Shown here: in pieces, positions 1 to 11,992 of the stretch
Position numbering within the stretch: the stretch's first letter is position 1
How the letters are laid out: every line of letters begins with the position of its first letter
Origin: Gamarada debralockiae
Taxonomy: Eukaryota > Ascomycota > Leotiomycetes > Helotiales > Hyphodiscaceae
Reading direction: 5' to 3'
Assembly (NCBI GenBank): GCA_002803225.1
Contig: NXFV01000993.1
Location: 54,882-118,881, forward strand
Length of the DNA: 64,000 bases
Program-made: the position numbers and the translations under genes
The notes under the pieces: generated by a model
Told to the model about the DNA's origin: nothing
Databases searched by the model: none
Seen by the model: only the letters and a program-made list of their open reading frames with translations

Positions 1-3000
1 GCTGTCAAGCATCTCCTTTACCTGTACGCGCGACTAACTTGTTTTCTCCTTGGCAGATGTGAGACCGAAGTGCGAGTACGAGGATAGAGGGTGGATTCCA
101 GTGGCTAGGTATTTCTTCCAGTGCGAACCCGATCCCTAATTCCAGCATCTTCATTCTTGAACAAGTAACAACATACGTCTACCTTCAAAATGAAGAAGGA
201 CGATGAAGCATTTCGAGGAGGTGTGCTGCGGGACCAGCCGATTCGTGCGCTGACGTTTGACGGGATGACAATTCCGTGTCCTAATCCATGAACTTTTGTA
301 ATCTCATTCGGGATGCTGGGGTATTGGTGTGTATTCGTTAGTGTATTTGCGTTATTTACTTGACGTGCGGCTGGTACAGGCTGTCCGTCGCGTGGAAGCA
401 GATGGGTCGCGATTCGAGTGCGCAGTGATGGAGTCAATTGCCAACTCAATGAGGTCCCGGTCGGCGAGGCTCCTATTTGGAAGGCTTTGCGAGGGAGATT
501 TGCTCAATGGTTGATGATTTGTCTTGGATGGGTCAGTGCGGGTGGAAGTCCTGGGTGAATCTCATGGATGAGCAGTTCCTGTACCTTGGAGTGCATATAG
601 GTTCATATGGGAGATTTGAAATCATCCTGTTCGACCATGTGACTTTTCGAAGCCGTGGATCCAAGCGCCAATCTTACTGTTCGAATAAGATGTTGTTTCA
701 GAGACGAACCATCATCTGTACTCCGATCATGAGAAATACCCGTTGAGCGATTTGGGTGGTGCTTTCGATCATTTCAAATTTCCAACGACAAAAAGAATTT
801 CTCCCTTGGTTCAGCTTCGCGAAGTCCGTGCCGAGGAATGGGGAGAATCTGCTGAAGTTGTTCTGATGAAGATTTCGACGAGTTGAATGCTGAGAATACA
901 GAGCTCTCTAGGCAGCCATCCTGCGCCCGACCGTCCTGACGATGTGCTACTTCAGCAGCAAGCAACAGCTCACATCAGCGCTTGAATACAACTTTAGTAG
1001 GAGCTTGCGAGTTAGATATGTATGAGATTGCCGCGGAGTTCCCGTGGACAAGGCAGATTTAGGTAGGAACTTGATGCGGACCTGAGTGAAGCTTAACTCG
1101 GGTCAGCTGACGGAGCAAGAGAAAAGGATTCCCGAGCCGCCTCTAAACTACACCTCTAAGCTGAGAAATAGAAAAATTTCCACTTGAGAAAGGACTTTCC
1201 GATATATCTTCAAAGAGCTCTGGAGAGACATGATAGGCCAATGAATTGCACATCGATCACGTGATCTACCCTCCTTTTCGGCCCCACTTAGAAACTCTCG
1301 TGGTGCTCCCTTTGTCATAAAGACCCTGTCATGAATAAGAAGTCTGTCATATAGGTTTGATGTACGATTCGTGTTGTGAGCCTTTGTGAGCCATTTCCTC
1401 TCAGCTACTAACTGACCGCTCTTTCATCAATTGACAATTGAAAGGAATACTGAGTCGTGCGTTATACGAGTACTTTGTACATTATTGACACACATCAATT
1501 TCCAACTTTCCAACCGGTTTCCCGAAGTTTCAGCTGTTCAACGATCTTGAAAGTTGTTCTCATCCAGTTGCAGTTGACACTCGTCTAGCCACCTCCTGTC
1601 GATCATCGATATCGAAAACTAGTCTGCAGATCCGAACGATCCAATAAATTCGGATGCCAAGACTGCCATGTTTGGGGAAAATCTGATCTCGATTAACATT
1701 GTCGCCGCAATGATTCTCTTTCCAGCTCCAAAATGGTTCACTTATAGCCCTTATCAACCGATTATGCACGAAAGCTTCAAGGTTCTTCTCTTTTTGCCAC
1801 CCCTCAGTGGCCCACGCGAATTGCGAATACTCGCCTTGCATATGGTACACGCGCCACCCACCCTTCGGAAAACGGTGGAGCTGAAGGCGCCCACAACATC
1901 CACAAGGCTCGGTCTAACAAGCCAATCAAACCCCCCGATGCAAGCTACCGAACCACTAGACGCGGAAGCGAAATCTCACCTCAGCTGAAAATGCCTGAAT
2001 CCGGGTCCTCACACGACCTGCCTTCATCAATCATGCCGCTCTTGTGCGCACCTTTCGTAAACTATTGTCTCTCCGGACTCGCAGCGAGGAGGAACCGCCG
2101 GCGGCGCACTGGGGGCGAAAGAATGGCGTGCTGCCACGGTATTTTCGGCCCCAAAAGATCCTCAAATACATTCGAAGAAGTCGAGATGCTTCGAGGTGAC
2201 TCTTGAATGAAGAAGCGTCAATTAAGCTTACGCGCATGTACGTACAACCGCCTGAAAAGAGGCCTGCATTTTGCGATCGTCAAACTATTGGTGAGAATAC
2301 GGCGGCACAATCTTATGCGCCGGCAATTAATTAATGTTGGTGTTGGGTTGGATGTGAGAGCTGTGTGAGCGAGCTAGAGCGAGGCTTCTTCGTCTTTTGC
2401 CGGATGAGAACCGGCGGAACACAAGCAATTGCCATTTCGAATTGCGGGAGATCGGCGTGCTGAGCTGACGCAAATTTAAAAAAAGCCAGTACTTACTAGC
2501 ACGACTAATAATCCTCGTACAGCCTTACAGGATTCCGATCACATTCACTACCTAAAGAGGCATCGTGCAATATAAGAGAGGTTGTGAATGGAGGGGTTCT
2601 GCGTATTCGATGGCGGGGCACAGGTCTATCCCTGAGGGATATGTGGTGTAGCGAGACGCGCGGGACACACTGCATACCGGATGGGCTGAAGTAACCTTCT
2701 TTCTCAGACAGGAAAGGAAATGGCCTTGCGTTGAATTAAAGCAATGCAGTGCAGTTCGTTCCAGGGGCGGAAATCGACACGCACGCCAGCACGCATGCAA
2801 TATGCAACTGCAAGCCTGCCCTGGCATGATGATTTCCATGGCCAAGCCAACACAAGATACGATAGTCTTGGCACTGGCTTGCCTTACAGAGAAACAAGAA
2901 GTGTCTAGCGTGCCACTTTTACTCGCCATGCGCGTCAGATCACTGCTGACAGTTACACATCAGTTTAGAAGTTCGTTTGTTTCTCATGAGCGAATTCTAC

Positions 3001-3114
3001 ATAAGTCTTGTGCCTCGCCCAACTCTAAAACCCCTCATCACATACATCGCTCGGTCCCCGTCCTCTCAATCCCTTCCGTGCGATTACTCTTCCACCCTCC
3101 TTATAATTTCCATC
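1..3114. other. Intergenic stretch, no supported gene
   Basis: No reading frame here shows a recognisable protein family, and open frames on both strands are short (under about 145 codons) and overlap one another. A 35-codon frame starting with ATG at 190 reads like protein for a short distance but then stops. The stretch immediately before 3115 is pyrimidine-rich, as is common upstream of fungal start codons. A diverged gene or an exon of a gene starting outside the window cannot be excluded. Confidence 0.5.
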
Positions 3115-3621
3115 ATGCCAGTCCTTTCCGAATCACCCCACCATGGCATTGCCAACCTCCCAGATCTCACCGCCACATATGTATTTCTGGGAGTCTTCTT
3201 CCTCGTCCTCCTCGGCTTTTTTATAAGCCGTAGAACAAAAGCCTACCAATGCCCAACCATGGCGTTCTCTTCTCAATCAGAGAAAGAGCCCCTGATGAAT
3301 AACAACAACAATACGGGGCTAGAATCTCAGTCAGCATCTCCCGTCTCAAGAGCTAAGCCTCGTATCCAGAGACCGCCCCAACCACCTCCCTTCACGCCTC
3401 CAATGCTCGAGCAAACAGAGACGAACTTCTCGTCTTTTGAACCATTTGAGCCAGCAATGGAAAATCTACCACGGAGAAGGAGTTATACGAAAATGATGAC
3501 TGATGGGACGGAACTAAGCGGCGAAATTATTGTGGCCGAGGGTTGGAGACGGCACACGAGGGTTTTTGGAGGAGGAGTGTGTAAGGCGTGTGAGGAGAGC
3601 GAGAGGAGGATGAGCGCTTGA
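3115..3621 (+). CDS. Small single-pass membrane protein, conserved fungal hypothetical
   Basis: This single-exon frame encodes 168 residues from the ATG at 3115. The same frame is open upstream to an ATG at 2977, but that extension is unlike the rest and follows a pyrimidine-rich leader, so the shorter start is preferred. Residues about 19-38 form one hydrophobic span (TYVFLGVFFLVLLGFFI) followed by SRR, which suggests a type-I-like orientation with a cytosolic tail. The middle is Ser/Pro/Asn-rich and disordered, with a proline run. The C-terminus is compact and charged (RRSYTKMMTDGTELSGE, then WRRHTRVFGGGVCKACEES). I recall this C-terminal block as conserved in hypothetical proteins of other Pezizomycotina, but know no function for it. 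The CxxC near the end could bind metal. Confidence 0.7.
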   Translation: MPVLSESPHHGIANLPDLTATYVFLGVFFLVLLGFFISRRTKAYQCPTMAFSSQSEKEPLMNNNNNTGLESQSASPVSRAKPRIQRPPQPPPFTPPMLEQTETNFSSFEPFEPAMENLPRRRSYTKMMTDGTELSGEIIVAEGWRRHTRVFGGGVCKACEESERRMSA

Positions 3622-5589
3622 CTACATGAAAGAGAAAGAGAAAGAGCTCAGAAAGTTGACTGAGACTATGAATTCTTGAGGGGAAAGAAGGAGAATGGAT
3701 TGGTGATATCACGTGAGTAGGGCCGATTCAGGGCAAGTTTGGGGCGTTCGCAGGGATTTGGGTTGCGCGGCCGATGTGAGACTCCACTGATGGAAATGGC
3801 GCGCCTATACATTTGCTTGCCTCTGGTTTGGTGAAGGGATGAAGAGTTGCGCTGGATTTGGAACTTTGCATTGGGTGGCACTATTGGATTTCAATTGCTG
3901 GAAAATTGGTGTTAATATTGGAAACGAACTGCTGCTGGAAGCAGACCATATAGTAATGACAGAAACTATCAGCCTGTCAAATAATGTGGCATCTGGGGTG
4001 AATTACAAAATTCGGAATAGAGAAGCTGGGTTTGCAATGCCATGTCCACTTCAATCTGTCAACGCCACGTGATCGCGAGGCAGATTTGGCGCTGCTCTAA
4101 CGTTGTTCGGACTGAGTACTCGTATGTGCAACCCCTTTTTTGGACCGTGATAAAAATGTAGCTCATCGTTCCTCACTAGCGCTTTGGTCAAAAGACTTTC
4201 CCAACTCGCTTTTCGTCACATCTATCCTCCTCCAATATCACAGCCAAGTCCAGCCAATTCTCATTCGAAGTGTCACTCACACCCGACCCTCGTCTCAGTT
4301 CTCCCAACTCGCCTTTCACCCAATCAGGCAAATCAACAAAAGCCCCTTTCCAGAACATCACGTCGTAAGCACCATACAAAACACCGCAACGACAACCCCG
4401 CCAATAAACCATTAGCTTGCCTCACCTTCCATGCCCTTCTCAAAAGCAACACTATAAGCAACGTCACCATGCGTCAACGTGACCTCTCTGCTGGCCTCAA
4501 ATCAACCTTATCCACACCCCACTAGAGCTCCGAAGGGCTTTGAGTGGCTCGAGCTTTGGAAGAAGAAATGTGAGCAGGGCGGCTTACTGCAATATTTACC
4601 TGTCACTGACTACCACCTCCTTTTCCCATGGCCATTGACGAAAGGAAAGACGGTTTCAAAATAAACCCAACAAGCATACACGAAACATTGAAACAACTGT
4701 CGGGTACTAAGAGGCATTAGTCACTGAGCACTCACCATCAGCTCATACCAAGCCAGCCACTCCGCTTGCGAACTCCCCCTCCGCTCAAAGCTCCCGCCAC
4801 AAAACAAAAATACTTACAAATACCTTGGCATGAACGATACAACAGTAATAATACTGGTCTTAAACCTACATGGCCAATTATACTTCCTCTAACATCGCGG
4901 TCGTAACGACCAATCAGCTACTGTGCAACGAAGCAAGAACACCCCAAAGCGGACGCACACATGAACGGCTTCAATTCTTACCTTTGTAAGGTCTCATCGT
5001 TGGACTCCATGCAGCAGTCAAAGCGGCCAGTGGCGCTGGACTTCGATCACAAGAAGTGCCATACCTCACCTCAAGCGAACATCTCCGGCAATCTCCATCT
5101 CATCCTCTTTGAAGAAATGTGATTCCAAACTGTATGCCCAATCTGGTAATGACACTTGCCTCACCTCACCACGCAATGCCCCTCCAAACAATGCTTGCTG
5201 ACCTCATCTTTGCGAGAATGCGAAGAAACTGCTCCTTTGGGCGTAGTAAGGGCATCATTGAATATGTATTGTTCCCTGCTTCATCCTTTGTACATCAACG
5301 CTTATTGTACAGCTCACGTCGCCCAGCTCAGCTCAAGCTCTCAATCATCTCATCGACATCTGTTCAATTATAGATGTCCAAAAACATAGCTGCCAGCCAT
5401 AAATTCGCTCAAAAACATGCTAACAAAGACATCCCTCCCCAAGATCATAGTGTCATCAAACGAGTGACTCCAAATCAATAAATCCCTCCACTTGCTCGTG
5501 CAAATAAGAAGCAACCCGGCTCCAATCATCAACCTCATGATAAAATCGTATAAATGAAAGAAAAGAACGTGCGGAGTGCCGGAGCAAGA
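3622..5589. other. Intergenic stretch with a possible minus-strand gene remnant
   Basis: Most of this interval is featureless. On the minus strand, 4188-4412 reads as a 74-residue protein-like frame (FWKGAFVDLPDWVKGELGEL), and a second protein-like piece (VTLTHGDVAYSVAFEKGMEG) lies just upstream in another frame at about 4425-4490, separated by a possible GTGAGG donor. Together they suggest a small spliced gene or a remnant. I do not recognise the family and cannot define its start or end. Nothing else is supported. Confidence 0.3.
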
Positions 5590-8500
5590 CTACTCGACAG
5601 CACTAGTACTAACATGCATCCCGATATTCCTTTCCGCCACTTCCTGGCTCTCGCGGAACTTCTCCCACCCCTCCGGATCGGCGTCGATAAGCTGTCTCCG
5701 AAGCTCGCTCGAATTGTTGTTCAGCTCCTCAAGCACTGCATCCTGGCCATGATCCTCAATCTTCCTCCTAATCTCCTCACCGCCTAACCCCTCGACCATG
5801 GCTCTCAGGAGCTGCAAATTTATGGGTGCATCTTCTTGGGCGGTAGTGCCGTGCTCGTGGACCTCTCCTCCAGGCTTCAGGATATCCCGGCGGAACTTCT
5901 GTCCGACACGATGCATGCGACCTTCTTCCTGGGAGAGGGCACGAGACGCGAGGGAGACGTCACTGTTGTGACGAGACAGCACTGGGCGAAGTCCGCCTTC
6001 GTCATCTGAGAGTGGCGCTTCGATGAGTGCGGGTTCGGTATCGGAGCCACCTTGTGCGGCTGAAAGATCTATGCTTTCTGTAGGGCTGACGCGCGATGCG
6101 TCTGGGACGTCTGCGAGAGGCGGCGAAGTTACTGCCGATGGAAGTCTAGTTTCTGGGAATTCGGTTTCGAAGCGTCGTATCATGCCTTCTAAGGTCTGAT
6201 CAAGGAAGAGGAGGCGTTCTGTAATTTCAATCGTCAGTACGTGGTTCAGGAGAAAAGGAAGCCTTGGTAAAATGCTTACGGTAGCTGTTCCGATCACCAC
6301 ACTTCTCTTCCTTGAGCAAGGCTGGTTGTAGTCGCGCTCGTATCTTCCGCGCGCTTCCGAGAAGGTTTTTGCTCATGTCTTTGGCCTTGCCACCGCTAAC
6401 AGGGGTCCTCGGCGTCCCCGAACCGCTGCCAGCATCTGACAAGTTGGTTTCCGAGAAGGCACGATCTGCAGACGCCTGTCTCGAGTCGTTGGCCCTGTTC
6501 CTCAAGCAGATGCCCAATGCTTTAACTACACCTGTGCCTCCAATAACGTAGTCATCGTCGGGGGCCGGCTCATCATCATCGTGATTCTCGTGGAATCCTT
6601 CGACATGACCAACAAGATGTAACAGTACGTCAGGAACTGCGACTTCCTTCTCACCGCCGTGAGGCTCCGATATTACGGTGACGGCCTGGCTGATCTCCGC
6701 GACAGGACCACGCTCCATGTTCCATAAGCAGTAAGCGACCACTTGCTTGGCCAGCGCCTTCACGATCTCGCTGGAGTCATTGGATGGCACTTCAATGTCA
6801 ATGCAGATGATGGTCTTTGATACTCGTACCGCTGCCATTAAGGATGCGTATAGAGCGCAAGCCTCTTCTTGGTTGGCCTCATCCTTGGCGTTGGCCAGGG
6901 CCGCTAGTTGAGGATTTTCCATAATATTAACATGAGCAAGGTTCGGGGTATCTGGAAGGATTTCTGCTAGTGCAATTGCTTGTTCGGGTGTCATTGAGAC
7001 ATCTGTGAGGTGGATCCGTTTCAAGATACCCATCTTAGGTAAGTACCTGTGGTACTGTCAGCATAACTCTAATATCCGTAGGGCTGACTGTCCGCGAAAA
7101 GAAATGTATGAAATCATTAGGCAACTAGAAATTCCTGACAGGGAAAGGGTCGCGATTTGCAATTGAGTATAGAGCAAAGAGTAAAATTTTGACACAAGAT
7201 TGATGCTTATATCCAATCATCTGACAGCCAGTAGATTTCCTACTTTAGGAAAATGATCCATATCGCCGCTACGAAACGCCTGAAATTGCCCAGCAAATAT
7301 AGAACAATGAGACGCTTCGGCATACCTGCGAAGAAGAGAAAGAGCGCTAGGCTCAGTCTCAAACAAACCATGATTCTGCGATAAATCGATAAACCGGAAA
7401 TTTTTAAGCTTTGCGAGAGCCGGGAATAGCGTCCACAACGAATCCGCATTGAGGTTGCAATCAGCCAAGCTCAGAGCGTAGAGATTGTTGTTCTCGTCGA
7501 GAGTGTTGGCGATGATTCCGAGCTGATGCTTCAAATCGTTACCGCCTAGATCCAGACCTTCACACTTCCCTTCTCTGATGAAACGAGCTACGTGCCCCAT
7601 GCCTCCGGAAGTAATGCTGTTGCCCGCAATACCTAGTCGCCGTAAACCTGACTTGATTACTCCATCGACAAGACCACCAATCTGCTCGGTGGTCAGGCCG
7701 CATTCGGCCATGTTTAGCAATTCAAGTTCCGGTCCCGCTAATCGGTCACCAATCGCCTTGACTAACAAACATTCCACCTCGTCGTTAGTGCTCGTTCCGT
7801 TGGTGTTGGTACTTGTTGTACTCGCTGTACTTGTCGTGCGGCTGAGATTACCCGGACTGTGCGTGGATGTTGCGGTTGCTGGTGCCTGGGGGAATGGAAC
7901 TTTCGATAGGTCCAAAGACTTCAATGACCGGCACATATGGGCGAATAGCAAAATGTAGTTCCAGCCATCCCGTCCAATCTTGTTGTTGTTCTTGAGAACT
8001 AGCCGCTCCACGACTCCGCCTTGAGGAACCTCACCATCTTTGCCCGTCTTTTTCCTCAGCCCAGGATGGTCCAGAGTCTTTGCAGCTAGTAAGCCAGCAA
8101 GAATAACACGCACTCCTTCGTCGGTGAGGCCGCAATTCTCCAGGATCAACTCTTTGACTGGCACCACAGCTAGATAATCTCCCAAGGTAATCAGATCAGC
8201 TAGCTGAAGCCAATACCCGGTGAGATCAAGCTTATTGACAACTCCGGGTATGCCAATAGACATTGAGGCTGAAAGTTGTTCCGTGATCTTCTTCAGTATT
8301 GGAGTCTCTCGTAATTGACAACACCGTCGGTATATTCTGACAGGATCCGTTGTTGGGGAAGCCTGAATCTTCGGAGTCCCCGGCCCAGGAGTGCTCAAGG
8401 AACTGTCACTCGCGTTTCTAACGAGCTCGACAGGTAGAATGCCATTGGCCTCAGCTAGTTTCCGCTTCTTTTCTTTCCTGGCCTTCCTTTCCTCTTCACT

Positions 8501-9586
8501 GCGCTTCTTCTTTTCTTTCTTCTTTGTGGTGTCCTTTTCGCCCACAGCAGAGTCGTCCTTCACATCTGCTGTAACTTCTGATACCTCTTTCTCGGGTTCT
8601 TTGGGCAACTCTTCTCCAGAAGCCTTGATGACCCCATTTTCTTCTTTCTCGTCCTTGCACGCAATTGGATTCTTCAACGCGGCACCTTCTCCCTTCTCTG
8701 CAAGACGTTTCCGCTCTTTCTTTTCCCTTTTCTTATCTTCGGTCATATCCTCAATCTCGTCATAATACCGTGGGCCGCCTGCAATCTCAACGTCGACACA
8801 AAACGCCACCCTCCGTAGTTTCGATTGTTCGAGTCCGGAAATTCGACATCGTTCGCGATGGTGATCGACATTCAACACCCTTCGTTGGCACAACCCGTGT
8901 TGTACTGTCTTCCCAGGCGCTGATAACTGACCTCCAGATGATGATAACCTCCTTAGAGCGCTTTGTAAGAAACTAGGCTGTCCGACCTTTGGAGGTGCCG
9001 GAGTGTATGGAGCATCTCCGGTAGGCTTGGCGCTGTGCGGTAGAATCGCGTTCTTCGGCGCACTCGGCCCAGTAGGGACTGGAGGCTCTTGTGATGCTGG
9101 CGGACTGGGAGCTGGAGGAGTGGCGGGAGGGGTGGTGGTATGGCCCGGAGAGGACGAGAATTTTGAAGATATGCTCGATAGCCACGAATTCCGCCTTGAG
9201 TTAGGTGACGGAGACCCAGATTTAGGTATGCTTCCATTCAAAGTAGTCGTCTTTTCCGTAGATGTACTCCTTGAGAACCCGGGTCTGTGTGCAGCAATCG
9301 GTTTGGGGGGCGTCGAAGCAGCCGTCGGCGTTGGTTCTGATGGCAGTCGGCCGCTGCCATTGTGTACGGGTTTGGATGTTTTCTCTGGTGGCGAGGTCGA
9401 AGCATTATGGGATTTGTGCGAGTCTAGATGTCGAATCTCTTAATTAGCATCCAGTATAAAATTGGAGGGAGATAAGTATGTTCCACGTTTCGATAGGGCC
9501 GTATCTGTCGGTCTCCACTATTGATTGAACTCACCTTTATGTGTCCTTGCCATCCAGGAGACATCTATCCCATGAACTGACTCCAT
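5590..9586 (-). CDS. Mhp1-like leucine-rich repeat (RNI-like) protein
   Basis: I model four exons: 9586-9535, 9438-7244, 7033-6280 and 6218-5590, giving 1,209 residues. All three introns have GT and AG ends (96, 210 and 61 nt) and the phases agree. The first exon encodes 17 residues from an ATG at 9586. The N-terminal third is Pro/Ser-rich with a basic Ser patch (RRNSWLSSISSKFSSSPG). The block RRVAFCVDVEIAGGPRY lies near residue 225, followed by a Lys/Glu-rich segment. Leucine-rich repeats of ribonuclease-inhibitor type run from about residue 400 to 750 (LELLNMAECGLTTEQIGGL, FRFIDLSQNHGL). The C-terminus is acidic and probably helical. In Aspergillus such proteins are annotated as cell wall biogenesis protein Mhp1; that name is from memory and the cellular role is poorly established. 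The first exon and the exon 2-3 junction (FPK to MGILKRIHL) are the least certain points. Confidence 0.85.
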
Positions 9587-10378
9587 CTAGAATGAATGTT
9601 GAATTGACCGGACAATGAAAAGTATTGGTGAAGAGTGTTTTTATCGTCAAACGCCTGACTGTATTTATTAGGCGTCTTACAAGCTGACAAGAGCTTGCCC
9701 TACGAACAGCGAGGCTGATGAAAGAAATTCATTATTCAGGCCTGCGCCACAGCAGAAACGCTTCGGAATGTTTGGGTTGACAATGGGTTTCGGGTTCCGT
9801 AGGAAGTATCGAGAATTGGTTGTGTGAAGTACGAGAGGCTTGAATTAACCTCGCGCGGGCGGATCGACAGCAGCAGCTGCGAGTCCCGTACAATGACGAT
9901 ACAAGCCAAGGCGGCCTTCTCGGGGTACTCCACTGTCGGTTACTCGCTCGTGTGACTTAAAACATACACTCGGGAATATCCCAGATCTAGGCTCGCAGCG
10001 TGACTGGAAGAGACCTGCGAAAGGGCATACGTTTGTGATCATTAATAAAGTGGCACAGATGAATCTTCCAGAGAAACAGGAACAGGTTCCGCTGTTGCCC
10101 GCCCGTTCAAGCCGACTCAAGATCAACTGACAGAAAATCCGACGGTCGCAAAACCCCCATGTTTGTAATCAACCCACAGTGCAGTCGAACCTCGATAAAC
10201 TGCAAATATCCCACAATTCATACACGAGCATTGCATCAGGTCATGCGGTTTGAACGGTTCAGGGAGACAGAGTTATTTTTTGGGAATCACTATCATTCAT
10301 GCTAACATCCGGCCATAATCAGAACTCCTCATGATTTCCATGCCATGCCAAGCACGAAGAACCGGCGACAACGAAAGC
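9587..10378. other. Intergenic stretch between Mhp1-like and RPL5 genes
   Basis: No coding frame is supported. It contains the upstream region of the minus-strand Mhp1-like gene and the 3' flank of RPL5. No distinct repeat or structural RNA was seen. Confidence 0.6.
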
Positions 10379-11504
10379 TTATTCCCTGAGCTCGGCAATC
10401 TTGGCCTTGACTCTCTCCATCTTCTCGTCCTTTGTCAACTTGCGGCCTTTGTACTTGAGCGCCTCCTTCTTCCACTCCTCCTTGGACTTCTTCTCACCAG
10501 CCTCATCAACCTTCTTGAAGGGGTCCTCGCGAATTTGCTTGTGAGCCTCCTGGTACAACTCCTCCAACCCATCAGCCTCGATCTCGTCATCGATGTAACC
10601 CTGGAACTGGGACTTGTATCGCTCCTCATCGTCGTCAGCAAGGGTCTCCATGTACTCAGCGACGTGGCCACCGAAGATGTATTTGCGGAGAGTGTCAGCG
10701 TCAAGCTCCTTGGTCTCGATGTCGTAACCAGGGAATCGGTTCTCGGAGTGGGGGATGAGAATGCCACCGTCGGAAGCACCCTTCATGGCACCGAAGACAC
10801 GGGCACCAGTGGAAGTGCGGGCAAGACCAACATCGAGGTAGGCCTTGAATGGTCGGCGTGGCTCATCACCCTCAGTAGCCTCGGTAAGCTTGTATTCTCC
10901 ATCAGCCTCCTCAACCCCCTCGAAATCCTCATCCAATCCAAGCTTCTTGAGAACGCGGCGGGCGATCAAAAGACCAGTGCAGTATGCGGCGGCCCAGTTG
11001 GTAAGGCCATGCTCAATACCGTAGGCCTTAAGCTCGTGGGAGTAGGCAGCACAGAAGACCTTGTCGCCAGTGATCTCGGAGGTCACGATCTGCATGACGA
11101 TGTCGCGGTTGGTGAAGCGGACGACGAGGCGGTACTTGGGAGCATTGTACTTGTTCTTGGCTTGGGTAATGAGGCGCTTTCGTGCATAATAATCGGTCTT
11201 TCCGACACGACGGCGCTTGTACTTGGTCTGGTAGCGACTGAGGATGTTTAGCAGCAGTCAAAGAAAGATGAGAGAGATCATGGAAGGCTAACCTGTAGTA
11301 CGCGCTGTTCTTAACCAGCTTTGTGAAAGGCTAATTAAAAATCCTCGAGTCAGCAATTGGCATTTCAGAAAACTCCGAACATCTTGCTTTTGACTCTCTC
11401 AAAGTTGGTCCTCTTGGATGTGCTTGCGAATGGTCTCATGGTAGATTCGAGTAGGAATTGACTGCTCTGGAGCAGAAGATGTGATGGCGAATTGCACTTA
11501 CCAT
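10379..11504 (-). CDS. RPL5: 60S ribosomal protein L5 (uL18)
   Basis: Three exons (11504-11502, 11330-11293, 11237-10379) join to 299 residues, matching the usual eukaryotic L5 length. The first exon is only the ATG and is followed directly by GTAAGT; the second exon encodes [13 protein letters not shown], and the third starts at [20 protein letters not shown]. Introns are 171 and 55 nt with GT/AG ends. The protein contains the uL18 core ([22 protein letters not shown], then [15 protein letters not shown]) and the basic, lysine-rich C-terminal tail. L5 binds 5S rRNA and, with L11, is loaded into the 60S subunit as the 5S RNP. Codon use is strongly biased towards C-ending codons, as expected for a highly expressed gene. 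The start-codon-only exon is a known arrangement for fungal ribosomal protein genes and agrees with the conserved N-terminus. Confidence 0.97.
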
Positions 11505-11992
11505 CTTGAATGATTGGCCGCACTATTGCTGGACTTGGTTATGTTGTTTTCGTGAGGTTGAAAAACAGAAGATTTTCAAATTGGAAAACTTCAATGTGTG
11601 CGAGAGCAAGTGACGCTAACGTTAGCCGAGCTCTTGTCAGCAATGGTGAAGGTCAAAATTGATGGGTCGGCGACGAGTCTGAAGGTCCGGAAAATTGTTT
11701 GTAAAATCAACAATAAATCAATTAAATTTAATCCAAGCACAAGTGATGAGATTGTTATTTATTTCAAGGCGAGTATCCTACCCAGGCTCTCTTCACCGGT
11801 AACAGCAAAGCCGGAGATCACGTAGATTGAGATTAGATAAGATTAGATCCTCAACCACCGAAGCCGAGGTCCCATTCATCAAAAATATAAGCATCTCAAA
11901 AGCGACCTCTGCATTCTCCGATTCACTTTTCTTTCCTCATGTCACAAGAAGACTATCCAGTGGAGTTTGTTTTAGACAGTATAGAGGCAGTC
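11505..11992. promoter_or_regulatory. Divergent intergenic region between RPL5 and HAD gene
   Basis: This 488-nt interval separates two divergently transcribed genes, so it should hold both promoters. No clear TATA element or ribosomal-protein promoter motif could be named with confidence. The stretch at 11700-11770 is A/T-rich. The assignment as a promoter region is inferred from gene orientation only. Confidence 0.4.

Noticed and set aside
8391..8765. Plus-strand frame rich in Ser/Phe opposite the Mhp1-like gene
   Set aside because: It is the antisense of the Lys/Glu-rich segment of that gene and has no independent support.
10331..11251. A 306-codon plus-strand open frame opposite RPL5
   Set aside because: It is the antisense shadow of a highly codon-biased ribosomal protein gene; its Leu/Val-rich translation is a typical artefact.
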